From Pseudomonadota bacterium (GTDB taxonomy: Bacteria; Pseudomonadota; Gammaproteobacteria; Steroidobacterales; Steroidobacteraceae): a stretch of 58,107 bases of DNA. Position 1 is the stretch's first letter; each line of letters starts with the position of its first letter. The notes under the pieces are model-generated. The model was not told where the DNA came from. It did not search any database and saw nothing but the letters and a program-made list of their open reading frames with translations. The position numbers and the translations under genes are program-made. The stretch spans positions 1 through 58,107 of the forward strand of contig JAKAZL010000008.1 of assembly GCA_021815925.1 (NCBI GenBank), written 5' to 3'. This document shows positions 28,500 through 36,133 of this stretch, in pieces.

Positions 28500-28512
28500 T
28501 GAATACGTATGC
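28500..28512. promoter_or_regulatory. Putative LacI/MalR-type operator D
   Basis: TGAATACGTATGC on the plus strand, about 75 bases before the GH13 ATG. It repeats site C after about 25 bases (start to start 24), so the pair lies on nearly the same DNA face roughly two and a quarter turns apart. Confidence 0.7.
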
Positions 28513-28584
28513 GGCGGCGGCGCCCACGGCCGAAGCGCCGCCGAGCTGTGTCAGAGTAGAATGACGGACACGTAGAACACGAGC

Positions 28585-30201
28585 ATGACTGACAATCGAT
28601 GGTGGCGGGGGGCGGTGATCTATCAGATCTATCCGCGCAGCTTTCAGGACAGCAATGGCGATGGCGTCGGCGATCTGCCGGGCATCATCGATCGGCTCGA
28701 TTACATCGCCGGGTTGGGTGTGGACGGGATCTGGATCTCGCCGTTCTTCAAGTCGCCGATGGCCGATTTCGGCTACGACGTGTCGGACTTCCGCGCGGTC
28801 GACCCGATGTTCGGTACGCTCGCGGATTTCGACCGGCTGGTGAGCGAGGCGCACCGGCGCGGACTGCGGGTGATGATCGACCAGGTGCTGAGCCACACCT
28901 CCTCACAGCATCCGTGGTTTCTGCAGAGCCGCGAGAGTCGTGACAACCCGAAGGCCGACTGGTACGTGTGGGCTGATCCGCGTCCCGACGGATCGCCGCC
29001 GAACAACTGGCAATCGATCTTCGGCGGCCCGGCCTGGCGCTGGGAGCCGCGCCGCCAGCAGTACTACCTGCACAACTTCCTCGAGTCGCAGCCGGATCTG
29101 AACTTTCATCACCGCGAGGTGCCAGCCGCGATGCTGGACAGCCTGCGGTTCTGGCTGCAGCGCGGCGTCGATGGCGTCCGACTCGATGCCATCAATTTCT
29201 GCTACCACGACCGACTGTTGCGCGACAACCCGGCGAAGCCCGAGAGTGAGCGCACCGGGCGCGGCTTCAGCCCCGACAATCCGTACGCTTACCAGTACCA
29301 CTGGTACAACAATACACAGCCGGAGAATCTCGCCTTCCTGGAACGACTGCGCGACGTGCTGGACGATTATCCGCAGGTCGTGGCGCTCGGGGAGATCTCC
29401 TCCGAGGACTCCCTCGCCACCATGGCCGAATACGTGGGTGATGCCCGGCTGCACATGGCCTACTCGTTCGAGCTGCTGACCGAGGAGTACACCGCCACGC
29501 ACATCCGCGAGACGGTGGAGGCGCTCGAGCGGCGAATGCCGCACGGCTGGCCGTGCTGGACGATCTCCAACCACGATGTGGCCCGGGTGCTCACGCGCTG
29601 GGGCGGAGAGCGCGCCGATCCGCGCATGGCGACGCTGCTGAGCGCGATGGTCTGTTCGCTGCGCGGCTCGGTGTGCGTGTACCAGGGCGAGGAGCTCGGG
29701 CTGCCCGAGGCGGGGGTTCCGTACGAGGCGCTGCGCGACCCCTTCGGGATCGCGTTCTGGCCGAACTTCAAGGGCCGTGACGGTTGCCGGACCCCGATGC
29801 CCTGGCAGAACAGCGCCGGCGGCGGGTTCAGTACGGCTACGTCCTGGCTACCGGTACCGCCGGAACACCTCGCGCTGGCCGTCTCGGTGCAGGAGGCCGA
29901 TCCGGATTCGCCGCTGAACGGCTTGCGGCGATTCCTGCGCTGGCGCCACGGGCAGCCCGCGCTGCGGTGGGGCGAGATCCGCTTTCTGACCCTCCCGGAG
30001 CCTGTCCTCGCCTTTACCCGACGCCTCGAGGATCAGACGATCCTCGCCGTCTTCAATCTCGGCGGGGACATGCGGCAGATCGACCTGCCGGTGCACGGAG
30101 CGCTGCGCGCGCTGCCCGGACACGGGTTGACCACAGGTCGACTCCAGGAGCGGCAGGTCACCCTTCCCGGCCATGGTGTCCTGTTCGCCACAATGGCGTG
30201 A
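28585..30201 (+). CDS. GH13 alpha-glucosidase (oligo-1,6-glucosidase/AglA-like)
   Basis: A 538-residue cytoplasmic enzyme with no signal peptide. The TIM barrel starts at once with Val-Ile-Tyr-Gln-Ile-Tyr-Pro-Arg-Ser-Phe (11-20). The calcium-type loop Asp-x-Asn-x-Asp-Gly follows at 22-27. Catalytic residues: Asp201 in Val-Arg-Leu-Asp-Ala, Glu270 in Leu-Gly-Glu-Ile, and Asp331 in Ser-Asn-His-Asp-Val. The pattern fits the alpha-glucosidase/oligo-1,6-glucosidase branch of GH13 (subfamily 23-like). It would cleave imported maltose or isomaltose to glucose in the cytoplasm. It is divergent from the TonB receptor with two operator copies in front. Confidence 0.93.
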   Translation: MTDNRWWRGAVIYQIYPRSFQDSNGDGVGDLPGIIDRLDYIAGLGVDGIWISPFFKSPMADFGYDVSDFRAVDPMFGTLADFDRLVSEAHRRGLRVMIDQVLSHTSSQHPWFLQSRESRDNPKADWYVWADPRPDGSPPNNWQSIFGGPAWRWEPRRQQYYLHNFLESQPDLNFHHREVPAAMLDSLRFWLQRGVDGVRLDAINFCYHDRLLRDNPAKPESERTGRGFSPDNPYAYQYHWYNNTQPENLAFLERLRDVLDDYPQVVALGEISSEDSLATMAEYVGDARLHMAYSFELLTEEYTATHIRETVEALERRMPHGWPCWTISNHDVARVLTRWGGERADPRMATLLSAMVCSLRGSVCVYQGEELGLPEAGVPYEALRDPFGIAFWPNFKGRDGCRTPMPWQNSAGGGFSTATSWLPVPPEHLALAVSVQEADPDSPLNGLRRFLRWRHGQPALRWGEIRFLTLPEPVLAFTRRLEDQTILAVFNLGGDMRQIDLPVHGALRALPGHGLTTGRLQERQVTLPGHGVLFATMA

Positions 30202-30239
30202 AGCGCGGGCAGCCGCGCCAGGGCGATCGATCGGTATCC

Positions 30240-30255
30240 GTTGCTTACTAGCAAC
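30240..30255 (+). terminator. Small hairpin after the GH13 gene
   Basis: GTTGCT, a 4-base loop TACT, then AGCAAC, followed by an AT-rich stretch with four T at 30264-30267. A weak terminator for the alpha-glucosidase gene is possible; being an inverted repeat, it could also be a protein site ahead of lacI. Confidence 0.35.
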
Positions 30256-30265
30256 AGATTAGATT

Positions 30266-30294
30266 TTGGGCAACACCTGATCATGACTTAGACT
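30266..30294 (+). promoter_or_regulatory. Possible sigma-70 promoter for the LacI gene
   Basis: TTGGGC at 30266-30271 and TAGACT at 30289-30294, spaced 17 bases, in an AT-richer patch between GH13 and lacI. Matches to consensus are moderate. No copy of the TACGTA operator is present here, so no autoregulation through that site is seen. Confidence 0.35.
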
Positions 30295-30438
30295 AGCTCC
30301 CGGGCCACCAATTTCTTGGGTGCGGGGGGCGGCCGGTGGGCCGTGCAGATCCAGGTGAGCGACGCGCAGGCATTCCGATCGGCTTCGAGCGCCGAGGCAG
30401 AACACCCGGACACCGGGTCGCCGGCGGGAGCCGTGCGC

Positions 30439-31503
30439 GTGGCTGAAAAGCGTCGCAAGCCCAATTCACTCGATATCGCGCACCTGGCGGGCGTATCGCA
30501 ATCGACCGTTTCGCGCGCGCTGCGCGGCGACCCGATGGTCTCCTCGGCCACGCGCGAACGGATCCTCGGATTTGCCCGTCAGCTCAACTACCACGTCGAC
30601 AAGAACGCCTCGAGCCTGCGGCGCCAGCACACTGGAACGCTGGCGTTGCTGTTTTTCGAGGATCCCACCACTGACGACTCGGCGATCAACCCCTTCTTCC
30701 ACTCGATGCTCGGCTCGATCATCCGCGCCTGCTCGCGGCAGGGGTACGATCTGCTCGTGTCGTTCCAGGACCTGCTGCGTGACTGGCTGGCCGACTACGA
30801 GGACAGTCACAAGGCCGACGGCATCATTCTGCTCGGTTATGGTGACTACCTCGCCTACCGCGACCGCCTGGAGACATTGATCGCGCACGGTGCGCACCTG
30901 GTGCGCTGGGGGCAGGTGCTGCCCGATCACCCGGGGATCTCGATCGGCTGCGACAACGTGGCGGGTGGCCGCCTCGCCGCCGAGCATCTGCTGCGCCTCG
31001 GCCGACGCCGCATTGCCTTCATCGGCGAGATCGCGCCCTCCGCGCCCGAGATGGCAGACCGCCACCGCGGTTACCACGAGGCACTGCTCGCGGCAGGCTT
31101 GGCGCCCGATCCGTCCCTGCAGGCCGGCGCCGTCTCCACCGAGGCTTCGGGACACCAGGCACTGCGCACGCTGCTCGAACGCGGGCGGGAATTCGACGCG
31201 GTGTTCGCTGCCAGCGACCTCATCGCCATCGGCGCGCTTGGGGCGCTCGCGGCCGCGGGCCGGCGCGTGCCGCAGGATGTGGCGGTGGTCGGATTCGATG
31301 GCATTCCGATGGGCGCGGTCACGCGGCCCGCGCTCACCACGGTTTCCCAGGGCACTCAGCGAGCCGGCGAGGTGCTGGTGCAGTGCCTGATCAGCCAGAT
31401 CGAAGGCCGACCGGCCGAGAGCATGATTCTCTCGCCGCAACTGGTGGTCCGCGAGTCCTGCGGCGGTGCGGCTCATCCAACGGCTGCGGCGATCCTCTCA
31501 TGA
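30439..31503 (+). CDS. LacI-family transcriptional regulator (MalR-like)
   Basis: A 354-residue regulator. The N-terminal LacI helix-turn-helix with hinge helix spans about residues 10-65 (Asp-Ile-Ala-His-Leu-Ala-Gly-Val-Ser-Gln-Ser-Thr-Val-Ser-Arg-Ala-Leu). A periplasmic-binding-protein-like sensor domain follows, ending with Val-Gly-Phe-Asp-Gly-Ile-Pro near 300. GTG 30439 with GGGAG eight bases upstream places the HTH at the usual distance; the frame is open back to 30316. The gene lies in the same direction as the GH13 gene and probably binds the four TACGTA-centred operators, presumably released by a maltodextrin or glucose-type effector. Effector and sites are inferred. Confidence 0.92.
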   Translation: MAEKRRKPNSLDIAHLAGVSQSTVSRALRGDPMVSSATRERILGFARQLNYHVDKNASSLRRQHTGTLALLFFEDPTTDDSAINPFFHSMLGSIIRACSRQGYDLLVSFQDLLRDWLADYEDSHKADGIILLGYGDYLAYRDRLETLIAHGAHLVRWGQVLPDHPGISIGCDNVAGGRLAAEHLLRLGRRRIAFIGEIAPSAPEMADRHRGYHEALLAAGLAPDPSLQAGAVSTEASGHQALRTLLERGREFDAVFAASDLIAIGALGALAAAGRRVPQDVAVVGFDGIPMGAVTRPALTTVSQGTQRAGEVLVQCLISQIEGRPAESMILSPQLVVRESCGGAAHPTAAAILS

Positions 31504-31997
31504 ACCACACCTACCTGTTCGAGCCCGGGATCTGGATCGGCACCGGGACATTCTGGCGCGAGGATGGCGAGCCGCTGCCGGCAGAGTGTCGCACCGAGAT
31601 CGCTCACCAGAGCGATTGCTGGCTGATCGCCGGATCGCTCAAGGTGTTGGGCTCACCGCCGGTCGAGTTCCGCAACGCCTATTCGATCGAGCCGCCGGCC
31701 CGCAAAGGCGGCTGCCTGCGCTGGACTTCGGAGAACGCCACGCTCGGCAAGGTCGAGGGAACCTTCTCGGTGCTCGAGCGGTGCATCCTGTCGCTGTACA
31801 GCTGCGGACCGGCCGGGTATCACGGAACGGAGCACTACGGCCGCATCGACGCCGATCACTACCAGGCCTCCGGTGTGCTGCTGCTCGCCGCCCGGCGCCT
31901 GTCAGCCTGGGAGATTCTGCTTACCCGCGAGCCAGCGCCAGCAGCTGCGTGGTCGGCAAATAATGATCGACCAGCAGCGCCGCGAACAGCCACATGA
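31500..31997 (+). CDS. Conserved-looking protein of unknown function behind lacI
   Basis: A 165-residue protein with no signal peptide or membrane segment. It is rich in beta-prone, Gly/Trp/Tyr-containing stretches, suggestive of a lipocalin-like or beta-barrel fold, for example Trp-Ile-Gly-Thr-Gly-Thr-Phe-Trp near residue 12 and Cys-Gly-Pro-Ala-Gly-Tyr-His near 102. I do not recognise a named family with confidence. Its ATG overlaps the lacI stop (ATGA), so it is translationally coupled. The last 26 codons run antisense across the end of ctaB, and the tail past residue 140 is Ala/Pro-rich and looks less constrained, so the original stop may have been lost. Function unknown. Confidence 0.7.
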   Translation: MNHTYLFEPGIWIGTGTFWREDGEPLPAECRTEIAHQSDCWLIAGSLKVLGSPPVEFRNAYSIEPPARKGGCLRWTSENATLGKVEGTFSVLERCILSLYSCGPAGYHGTEHYGRIDADHYQASGVLLLAARRLSAWEILLTREPAPAAAWSANNDRPAAPRTAT

Positions 31998-32844
31998 GAT
32001 AACTGATCGAGTAGCGGAACAGCCGCATCGGCAGCTGCGGCTGCGGGGCGAACTTCAGCCGCGCGGCGTAATACAGGAAGCGCGCCCCGAGTAACAGCGC
32101 GGACCCCAGGTAGATCAGCCCACTCATGCCGGTGATGAACGGCAACAGCGTCGCCACCAGCAGCAGCACCGAGTACAGCAGGATCTGCAGGCGGGTGTAC
32201 TCGATCCCGTGCGTGACCGGCAGCATCGGAATCCCGACACCGGCGTATTCGTCCCGGCGCGCGATGGCAAGCGCCCAGAAATGTGGCGGTGTCCACACGA
32301 ACACGATCAGAAACAGCAGCAGCGCGTGTGGGTCCACCGAGTTGGTGACGGCAGCCCAGCCGAGCACCGGAGGGGCGGCGCCGGCGGCACCACCGATCAC
32401 GATGTTCTGCGGCGTCGCGCGCTTCAGCCAGGCGGTGTAGATCACCGCGTAGCCGATGAGCGAGACGAAGGTCAGCGCCGCCGTCAGCACGTTGACCAGG
32501 AATGAGAGAATCAACATGGCGAGCACGCCGAGCGCGCCGGCGAACAACAGCGCGCCGCGCTCGGTCAGCTGTCCGCGCGGCAGCGGCCGCGAGCGCGTGC
32601 GCGACATCTGCTCATCGATCCGCCGATCGAGCACGTGGTTGATGGCCGCTGCACATGCCGCCGCGAGCCCGATGCCGAGCGTGCCCCACAGCACCGCCCG
32701 CAGCGGCGGCCAGCCGGGGCTCGAGAGCAGCGTCCCGACGAGCGCTGTGAAGGCGATGAGCGCGACGATGCGCGGCTTGGTGAGCTCCAGGTAGCGCCGC
32801 CAGGAGACGGGGGCAACGCTCGCCATTTGCGGCAGGCTGTTCAC
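31921..32844 (-). CDS. ctaB: Heme o synthase (protoheme IX farnesyltransferase)
   Basis: A 307-residue UbiA-superfamily membrane enzyme with about eight or nine membrane segments. The prenyl-diphosphate motif Asn-x-x-x-Asp-Arg-x-x-Asp lies near residue 70 with Arg-Thr-Arg-Ser-Arg-Pro-Leu-Pro just after it, as in CtaB/Cox10. It farnesylates heme b to heme o for the aa3 oxidase. It follows ctaA by 15 bases on the same strand. ATG 32844 is used; ATG 32826 is also possible. The 3' end overlaps the convergent unknown gene by 77 bases. Confidence 0.95.
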   Translation of the reverse strand: MNSLPQMASVAPVSWRRYLELTKPRIVALIAFTALVGTLLSSPGWPPLRAVLWGTLGIGLAAACAAAINHVLDRRIDEQMSRTRSRPLPRGQLTERGALLFAGALGVLAMLILSFLVNVLTAALTFVSLIGYAVIYTAWLKRATPQNIVIGGAAGAAPPVLGWAAVTNSVDPHALLLFLIVFVWTPPHFWALAIARRDEYAGVGIPMLPVTHGIEYTRLQILLYSVLLLVATLLPFITGMSGLIYLGSALLLGARFLYYAARLKFAPQPQLPMRLFRYSISYLMWLFAALLVDHYLPTTQLLALARG

Positions 32845-32859
32845 CCGGGGCCGCGCCGA

Positions 32860-33903
32860 TCAGAGCCGCGCCGCGCGTAGCGTGCGCAGCTTGTGAACCA
32901 GCGCCAGCACCGCCATGAACAGCAGCGCTGCGCCCGCCGTGTGGGCAGTGGTGATGCCGATCGGGAAACTCTCCAGCACCATGGTGATGCCGATGGCGAG
33001 CTGCAGCACGAGCGCTGCAAGAACGGCGTACGCGTACGGCCGCGCCCCCGACAGCGCCCGCCGGCCGATGATGTACCCGCTCGCACCGACCAGGGCCACC
33101 GTCACGGCGAGCGCTCCGAGCCGATGCGTGAAGTGAATCGCCACCCGTGCCGGGTTCGGCAGGATGCCACCCTGGTAATCCACCCACAGCGACCGCCACA
33201 GCACGAAGGCGTCGTGAAAGTCCATGTGCGGCGGCCACCAGTAGCCCTCGCACTTCGGAAAATCCGGGCAGGCGTACTGGGCGTAATTGGCACTCGTCCA
33301 GGCGCCGAGGAAGAACTGCACCGCCAGCACGGCCAGCCCGAGCAGCGCGAGTCGGTAGGCGAACTGCAGCGCTGCGGCGGCCGGTGCCGGCGGGGCGCGG
33401 GGGCTCGCCGGCCCGCCGCGCTGCAGTGCCAGCCACAGCCACCACAACAGGCCGAGCGTCGTCATGCCGAACAGCAGGTGCAGCGTCACGATGGGTGGCT
33501 TCAGCAGCCACGTGACGGTGAGCATACCGAGCAGCGCCTGCGCAACGACCGTCGCGAACAGCACCAGGGCGTAGGAGCGTCCGACGATGCGCCCGCGCGA
33601 GGCCAGGGCGAGCGCCGTGATCACAGTGATGATCAGACCGAGGCTGCCGGCCGCGTAGCGATGAATCATCTCGTGCCACGCGTCATCGACGTTGAGTGGC
33701 CGGCCGGGATAACGCGCCTGAGCGCTCGCGCTGTCGGCCGCACCGGTCGGCGTCAGATGTCCGTAGCATTCCGGCCAGTCCGGGCAGCTGATGCCCGAAT
33801 TGGTCAGGCGCGTGTAGGCGCCCAGCACGATGACCACCAGGCACAGCAGCACGGCAACCAGCGACAAGCCGCGGATCCAGCGCTCGACGGATGCGGGGAT
33901 CAA
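32860..33903 (-). CDS. ctaA: Heme A synthase (COX15/CtaA)
   Basis: A 347-residue membrane protein with eight predicted membrane segments in two four-helix halves. An early Thr-Arg-Leu-Thr-x-Ser-Gly segment near 30 and paired His residues at helix ends (for example Glu-Met-Ile-His-Arg near 78, Leu-His-Leu near 137, and Thr-His-Arg near 260) match heme A synthase. It oxidises the C8 methyl of heme o to give heme a. It is co-directional with ctaB, which supplies its substrate. Confidence 0.94.
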   Translation of the reverse strand: MIPASVERWIRGLSLVAVLLCLVVIVLGAYTRLTNSGISCPDWPECYGHLTPTGAADSASAQARYPGRPLNVDDAWHEMIHRYAAGSLGLIITVITALALASRGRIVGRSYALVLFATVVAQALLGMLTVTWLLKPPIVTLHLLFGMTTLGLLWWLWLALQRGGPASPRAPPAPAAAALQFAYRLALLGLAVLAVQFFLGAWTSANYAQYACPDFPKCEGYWWPPHMDFHDAFVLWRSLWVDYQGGILPNPARVAIHFTHRLGALAVTVALVGASGYIIGRRALSGARPYAYAVLAALVLQLAIGITMVLESFPIGITTAHTAGAALLFMAVLALVHKLRTLRAARL

Positions 33904-34005
33904 ACGGGACGACTCCTCAGGAATTGGCGGTTATGGTATCGCATCCGCCCCGCGCTTTGGATCGTTCCGCCGCCCGGCGCGCGTGCCCCACCGGCGCCGG
34001 GTGGC

Positions 34006-34740
34006 TCAGGGGCTGCGCCGCCGCAGACTCAGGACCAGCCAGATGACCACCGCCGCCGCGGCGAGTCCCCACCACTGAATCGCATAGCCCCAGTTTTCCC
34101 GTGCCGGCATGCCCGGCAGCTGCCAGCGGCGCACGTAGCCCCCGGGGACGCTCGGGTCGAGCAGCAGAATGCGCCGCTCCAGCGGTCGTCCGAGCACGGC
34201 GCGCAGTTCAGCCGTACGCGGGAAGCTGGTCACCTTGGGCCAGTGCGGCCCCGGGGGGGGCGGGGCGCGCCCGAAGGACAGCCCCGCCGCCGGCAACCGC
34301 CCGACCCGTCCGGTGATCATCCGTGGCGCGCCGGACTGCAGCGCCACGTCGGGCAGTCGGGCTCGACTGCCGGTGAAGGGCACCCAGCCCCGGTCGACCA
34401 GAATCGTGCGCCCGTTCGCTCGCCGCAGCGGCGTGAGCACCTGGTAGCCGTCCATTCCGTCCTGGATGCTGTTGTCGAGCAGGAACTGATGCGCGCCGTC
34501 ATAGACTCCGTGCACGCTGACCCGCTGATAATCCGGCACTGAGGCGAGCGGCGCGCCGTTGAGAGCCACCACGCGGGCCGCTCCGCGCTCGAAGCGGGCA
34601 TACTGCGCTGCGCTGGCTTCCCCGAGGCGCCACTGCCAGCGGCCGAGCAGGCCGAACAGCCCGGCCAGCAGCGCCATCACGGCCGTCAGCGCCAGCGAGG
34701 GAGCAAAAATCCGTCGCCCAGATCCGTCGTTCCGCGTCAT
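34006..34740 (-). CDS. SURF1-family cytochrome oxidase assembly protein
   Basis: A 244-residue protein with one membrane segment at each end (about 15-35 and 215-235) and a periplasmic middle, the SURF1 layout. Typical points are Gly-x-Trp-Gln near 38 preceding the loop, the Leu-Val-Asp-Arg-Gly-Trp-Val motif near 125, and a Tyr-x-x-x-Trp-Trp-Gly-like end. SURF1 (Shy1) helps insert heme a into subunit I. ATG 34740 is preferred to a GTG four codons upstream. It lies between the oxidase genes and ctaA, 102 bases before ctaA. Confidence 0.9.
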   Translation of the reverse strand: MTRNDGSGRRIFAPSLALTAVMALLAGLFGLLGRWQWRLGEASAAQYARFERGAARVVALNGAPLASVPDYQRVSVHGVYDGAHQFLLDNSIQDGMDGYQVLTPLRRANGRTILVDRGWVPFTGSRARLPDVALQSGAPRMITGRVGRLPAAGLSFGRAPPPPGPHWPKVTSFPRTAELRAVLGRPLERRILLLDPSVPGGYVRRWQLPGMPARENWGYAIQWWGLAAAAVVIWLVLSLRRRSP

Positions 34741-34779
34741 TGTGATCGCCACACCCGCCGCAACCGGTACAATGGTGCC

Positions 34780-35001
34780 ATGCCACCGCTGTTCCGGCTG
34801 CTGATCATCGTGTCACTCGGGGCGATCGTCGCCAGCCTCGGCTCGGCGCTGTTTCACCTGGCGCGCGGCACGGAGGATGACTCGGGCAGAATGGCGCGGG
34901 CGCTCACCGTGCGCATCGCGCTGTCGCTCGGGCTGTTCGCGCTACTCATGATCGCCTGGTACGCCGGGCTCATCTCGCCCCACGCGGTCGTGCCACGCTG
35001 A
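34780..35001 (+). CDS. Twin-transmembrane protein, DUF2909 family
   Basis: A 73-residue protein with two membrane helices (about 5-27 and 45-65) and a short charged loop with Asp-Asp-Ser. Length and layout match the DUF2909 family, which is commonly found among cytochrome oxidase genes and whose role is undefined. It is transcribed opposite to its neighbours, divergent from the SURF1 gene, with only 39 bases between the chosen starts. Confidence 0.82.
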   Translation: MPPLFRLLIIVSLGAIVASLGSALFHLARGTEDDSGRMARALTVRIALSLGLFALLMIAWYAGLISPHAVVPR

Positions 35002-35057
35002 GCGGGCGGCGAGCGCCGCTCAGGTGCGCAGGCCACCCGAGCGACGGCGGGACCGGC

Positions 35058-35933
35058 TTACAGCCAGTACACGAAGATGTACAGGCACAACCACACCACG
35101 TCGACGAAGTGCCAGTACCAGGCGACCGCCTCGAAGGCGAAGTGCTTGTCCGGAGTGAAGTGCCCGCGCAGCACGCGCAGCCAGATCACCAACAGCATGA
35201 TCGCGCCGATGGTCACGTGCAGGCCGTGAAAGCCCGTGAGCATGAAGAACGTCGAGCCGTAGATGCCGGTCGTCAGGCGCAGATTCAGGTGCGTGTACGC
35301 CTCGCCGTACTCGTGGATCTGCATGCCGACGAAGGTGAAGCCGAGGATGAAGGTCAGCGCCAGGAACACCGTGAGCGTGCGCCGCTTGCCGGCGCGCAGC
35401 GCATGGTGCGCAATGGTTACCGTCAATCCGCTGGTCAGCAGGATCAGGGTATTCAGCGCCGGGATACCCATCGGATTCATGACGCCGAAGTGCTCCCCGC
35501 CCACGTGCGCCGGACCGTTGGTCGGCCATGCCGCCTCGTAATGCGGCCAGAGCAGCAGGTTGGTGAGCGCCTTGACGCCTTCGCCGCCGAGCCACGGGAT
35601 GGCGAACATGCGCACGTAAAACAGAGCGCCGAAGAACGCGGCGAAGAACATGACCTCGGAGAAGATGAACCACATCATGCTCAGGCGGAACGAGCGATCC
35701 TCGCGGAACCTGAACACGCCGTGTTGGTTCTCCCCGATCACCGTCGAGAACCAGCCGGCGAACATGAACGCCAGCAGCACCGGCCCGGGCAACAGCACCC
35801 AGGCGCCGGCGGCACCGTCGAGATAGAGCACGGCACCGACCATGAGCACGAACAGCGATACGGCCGCCACGATGGGCCATGGACTGCCGTGCGGAACGTA
35901 GTAGTTGCTGCCGTCAGCGTGAGCGTCTGTCAT
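35058..35933 (-). CDS. ctaE: Cytochrome c oxidase subunit III
   Basis: A 291-residue protein with seven membrane helices. It shows the Phe-Thr-Val-Ile-Gly-Glu-Asn... loop, the Glu in a Phe-Ser-Glu-Val-Met-Phe-Phe helix near residue 92 conserved in subunit III, and the late Gly-Phe-His-Gly-Leu-His-Val motif near 237 with Trp-Tyr-Trp-His-Phe-Val-Asp-Val-Val-Trp near 270. It stabilises proton uptake in the aa3 oxidase. It lies 34 bases after the small membrane protein gene in the operon ctaC-ctaD-small ORF-ctaE. Confidence 0.95.
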   Translation of the reverse strand: MTDAHADGSNYYVPHGSPWPIVAAVSLFVLMVGAVLYLDGAAGAWVLLPGPVLLAFMFAGWFSTVIGENQHGVFRFREDRSFRLSMMWFIFSEVMFFAAFFGALFYVRMFAIPWLGGEGVKALTNLLLWPHYEAAWPTNGPAHVGGEHFGVMNPMGIPALNTLILLTSGLTVTIAHHALRAGKRRTLTVFLALTFILGFTFVGMQIHEYGEAYTHLNLRLTTGIYGSTFFMLTGFHGLHVTIGAIMLLVIWLRVLRGHFTPDKHFAFEAVAWYWHFVDVVWLCLYIFVYWL

Positions 35934-35967
35934 AGTGCACTTTCCTGTCTGCGATCTACCGCGGCGC

Positions 35968-36123
35968 TCAACGGTGCGCGCGCATCACCGTCATGACGAT
36001 GAATCCGACGTAAAACGCCGCCGCGATCAACGAGACCACCCAGGTGGTCAACCGCACCCTGCGCCGCTGCAAAGCGGTGAGGCCACGGACGTCAGCGCGT
36101 TCGGCCGATGAGGTATCGGGCAC
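35968..36123 (-). CDS. Small single-span protein between oxidase subunits I and III
   Basis: A 51-residue protein from GTG 36123, with GAGG about nine bases upstream, starting 10 bases after the ctaD stop. A charged N-terminal half (Arg-Arg-Arg-Val-Arg) precedes one membrane helix (about 26-45) ending in Arg-Ala-His-Arg. Position and size match the short cytochrome oxidase assembly proteins often found after ctaD. An assembly factor role is inference. The frame is open back to 36405 inside ctaD, which I regard as a shadow. Confidence 0.65.
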   Translation of the reverse strand: MPDTSSAERADVRGLTALQRRRVRLTTWVVSLIAAAFYVGFIVMTVMRAHR

Positions 36124-36133
36124 CGGTCTGTCC

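Larger units (their letters stand above)
28281..28584. other. Divergent control region between TonB receptor and GH13 alpha-glucosidase
   Basis: A 304-base gene-free stretch. It holds three operator-like copies (B, C, D), all between 28415 and 28512, and a GC-rich leader in front of the receptor. A weak -10-like TAGAAT lies at 28557-28562 for the plus-strand gene. I see no RNA gene here. Confidence 0.6.
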
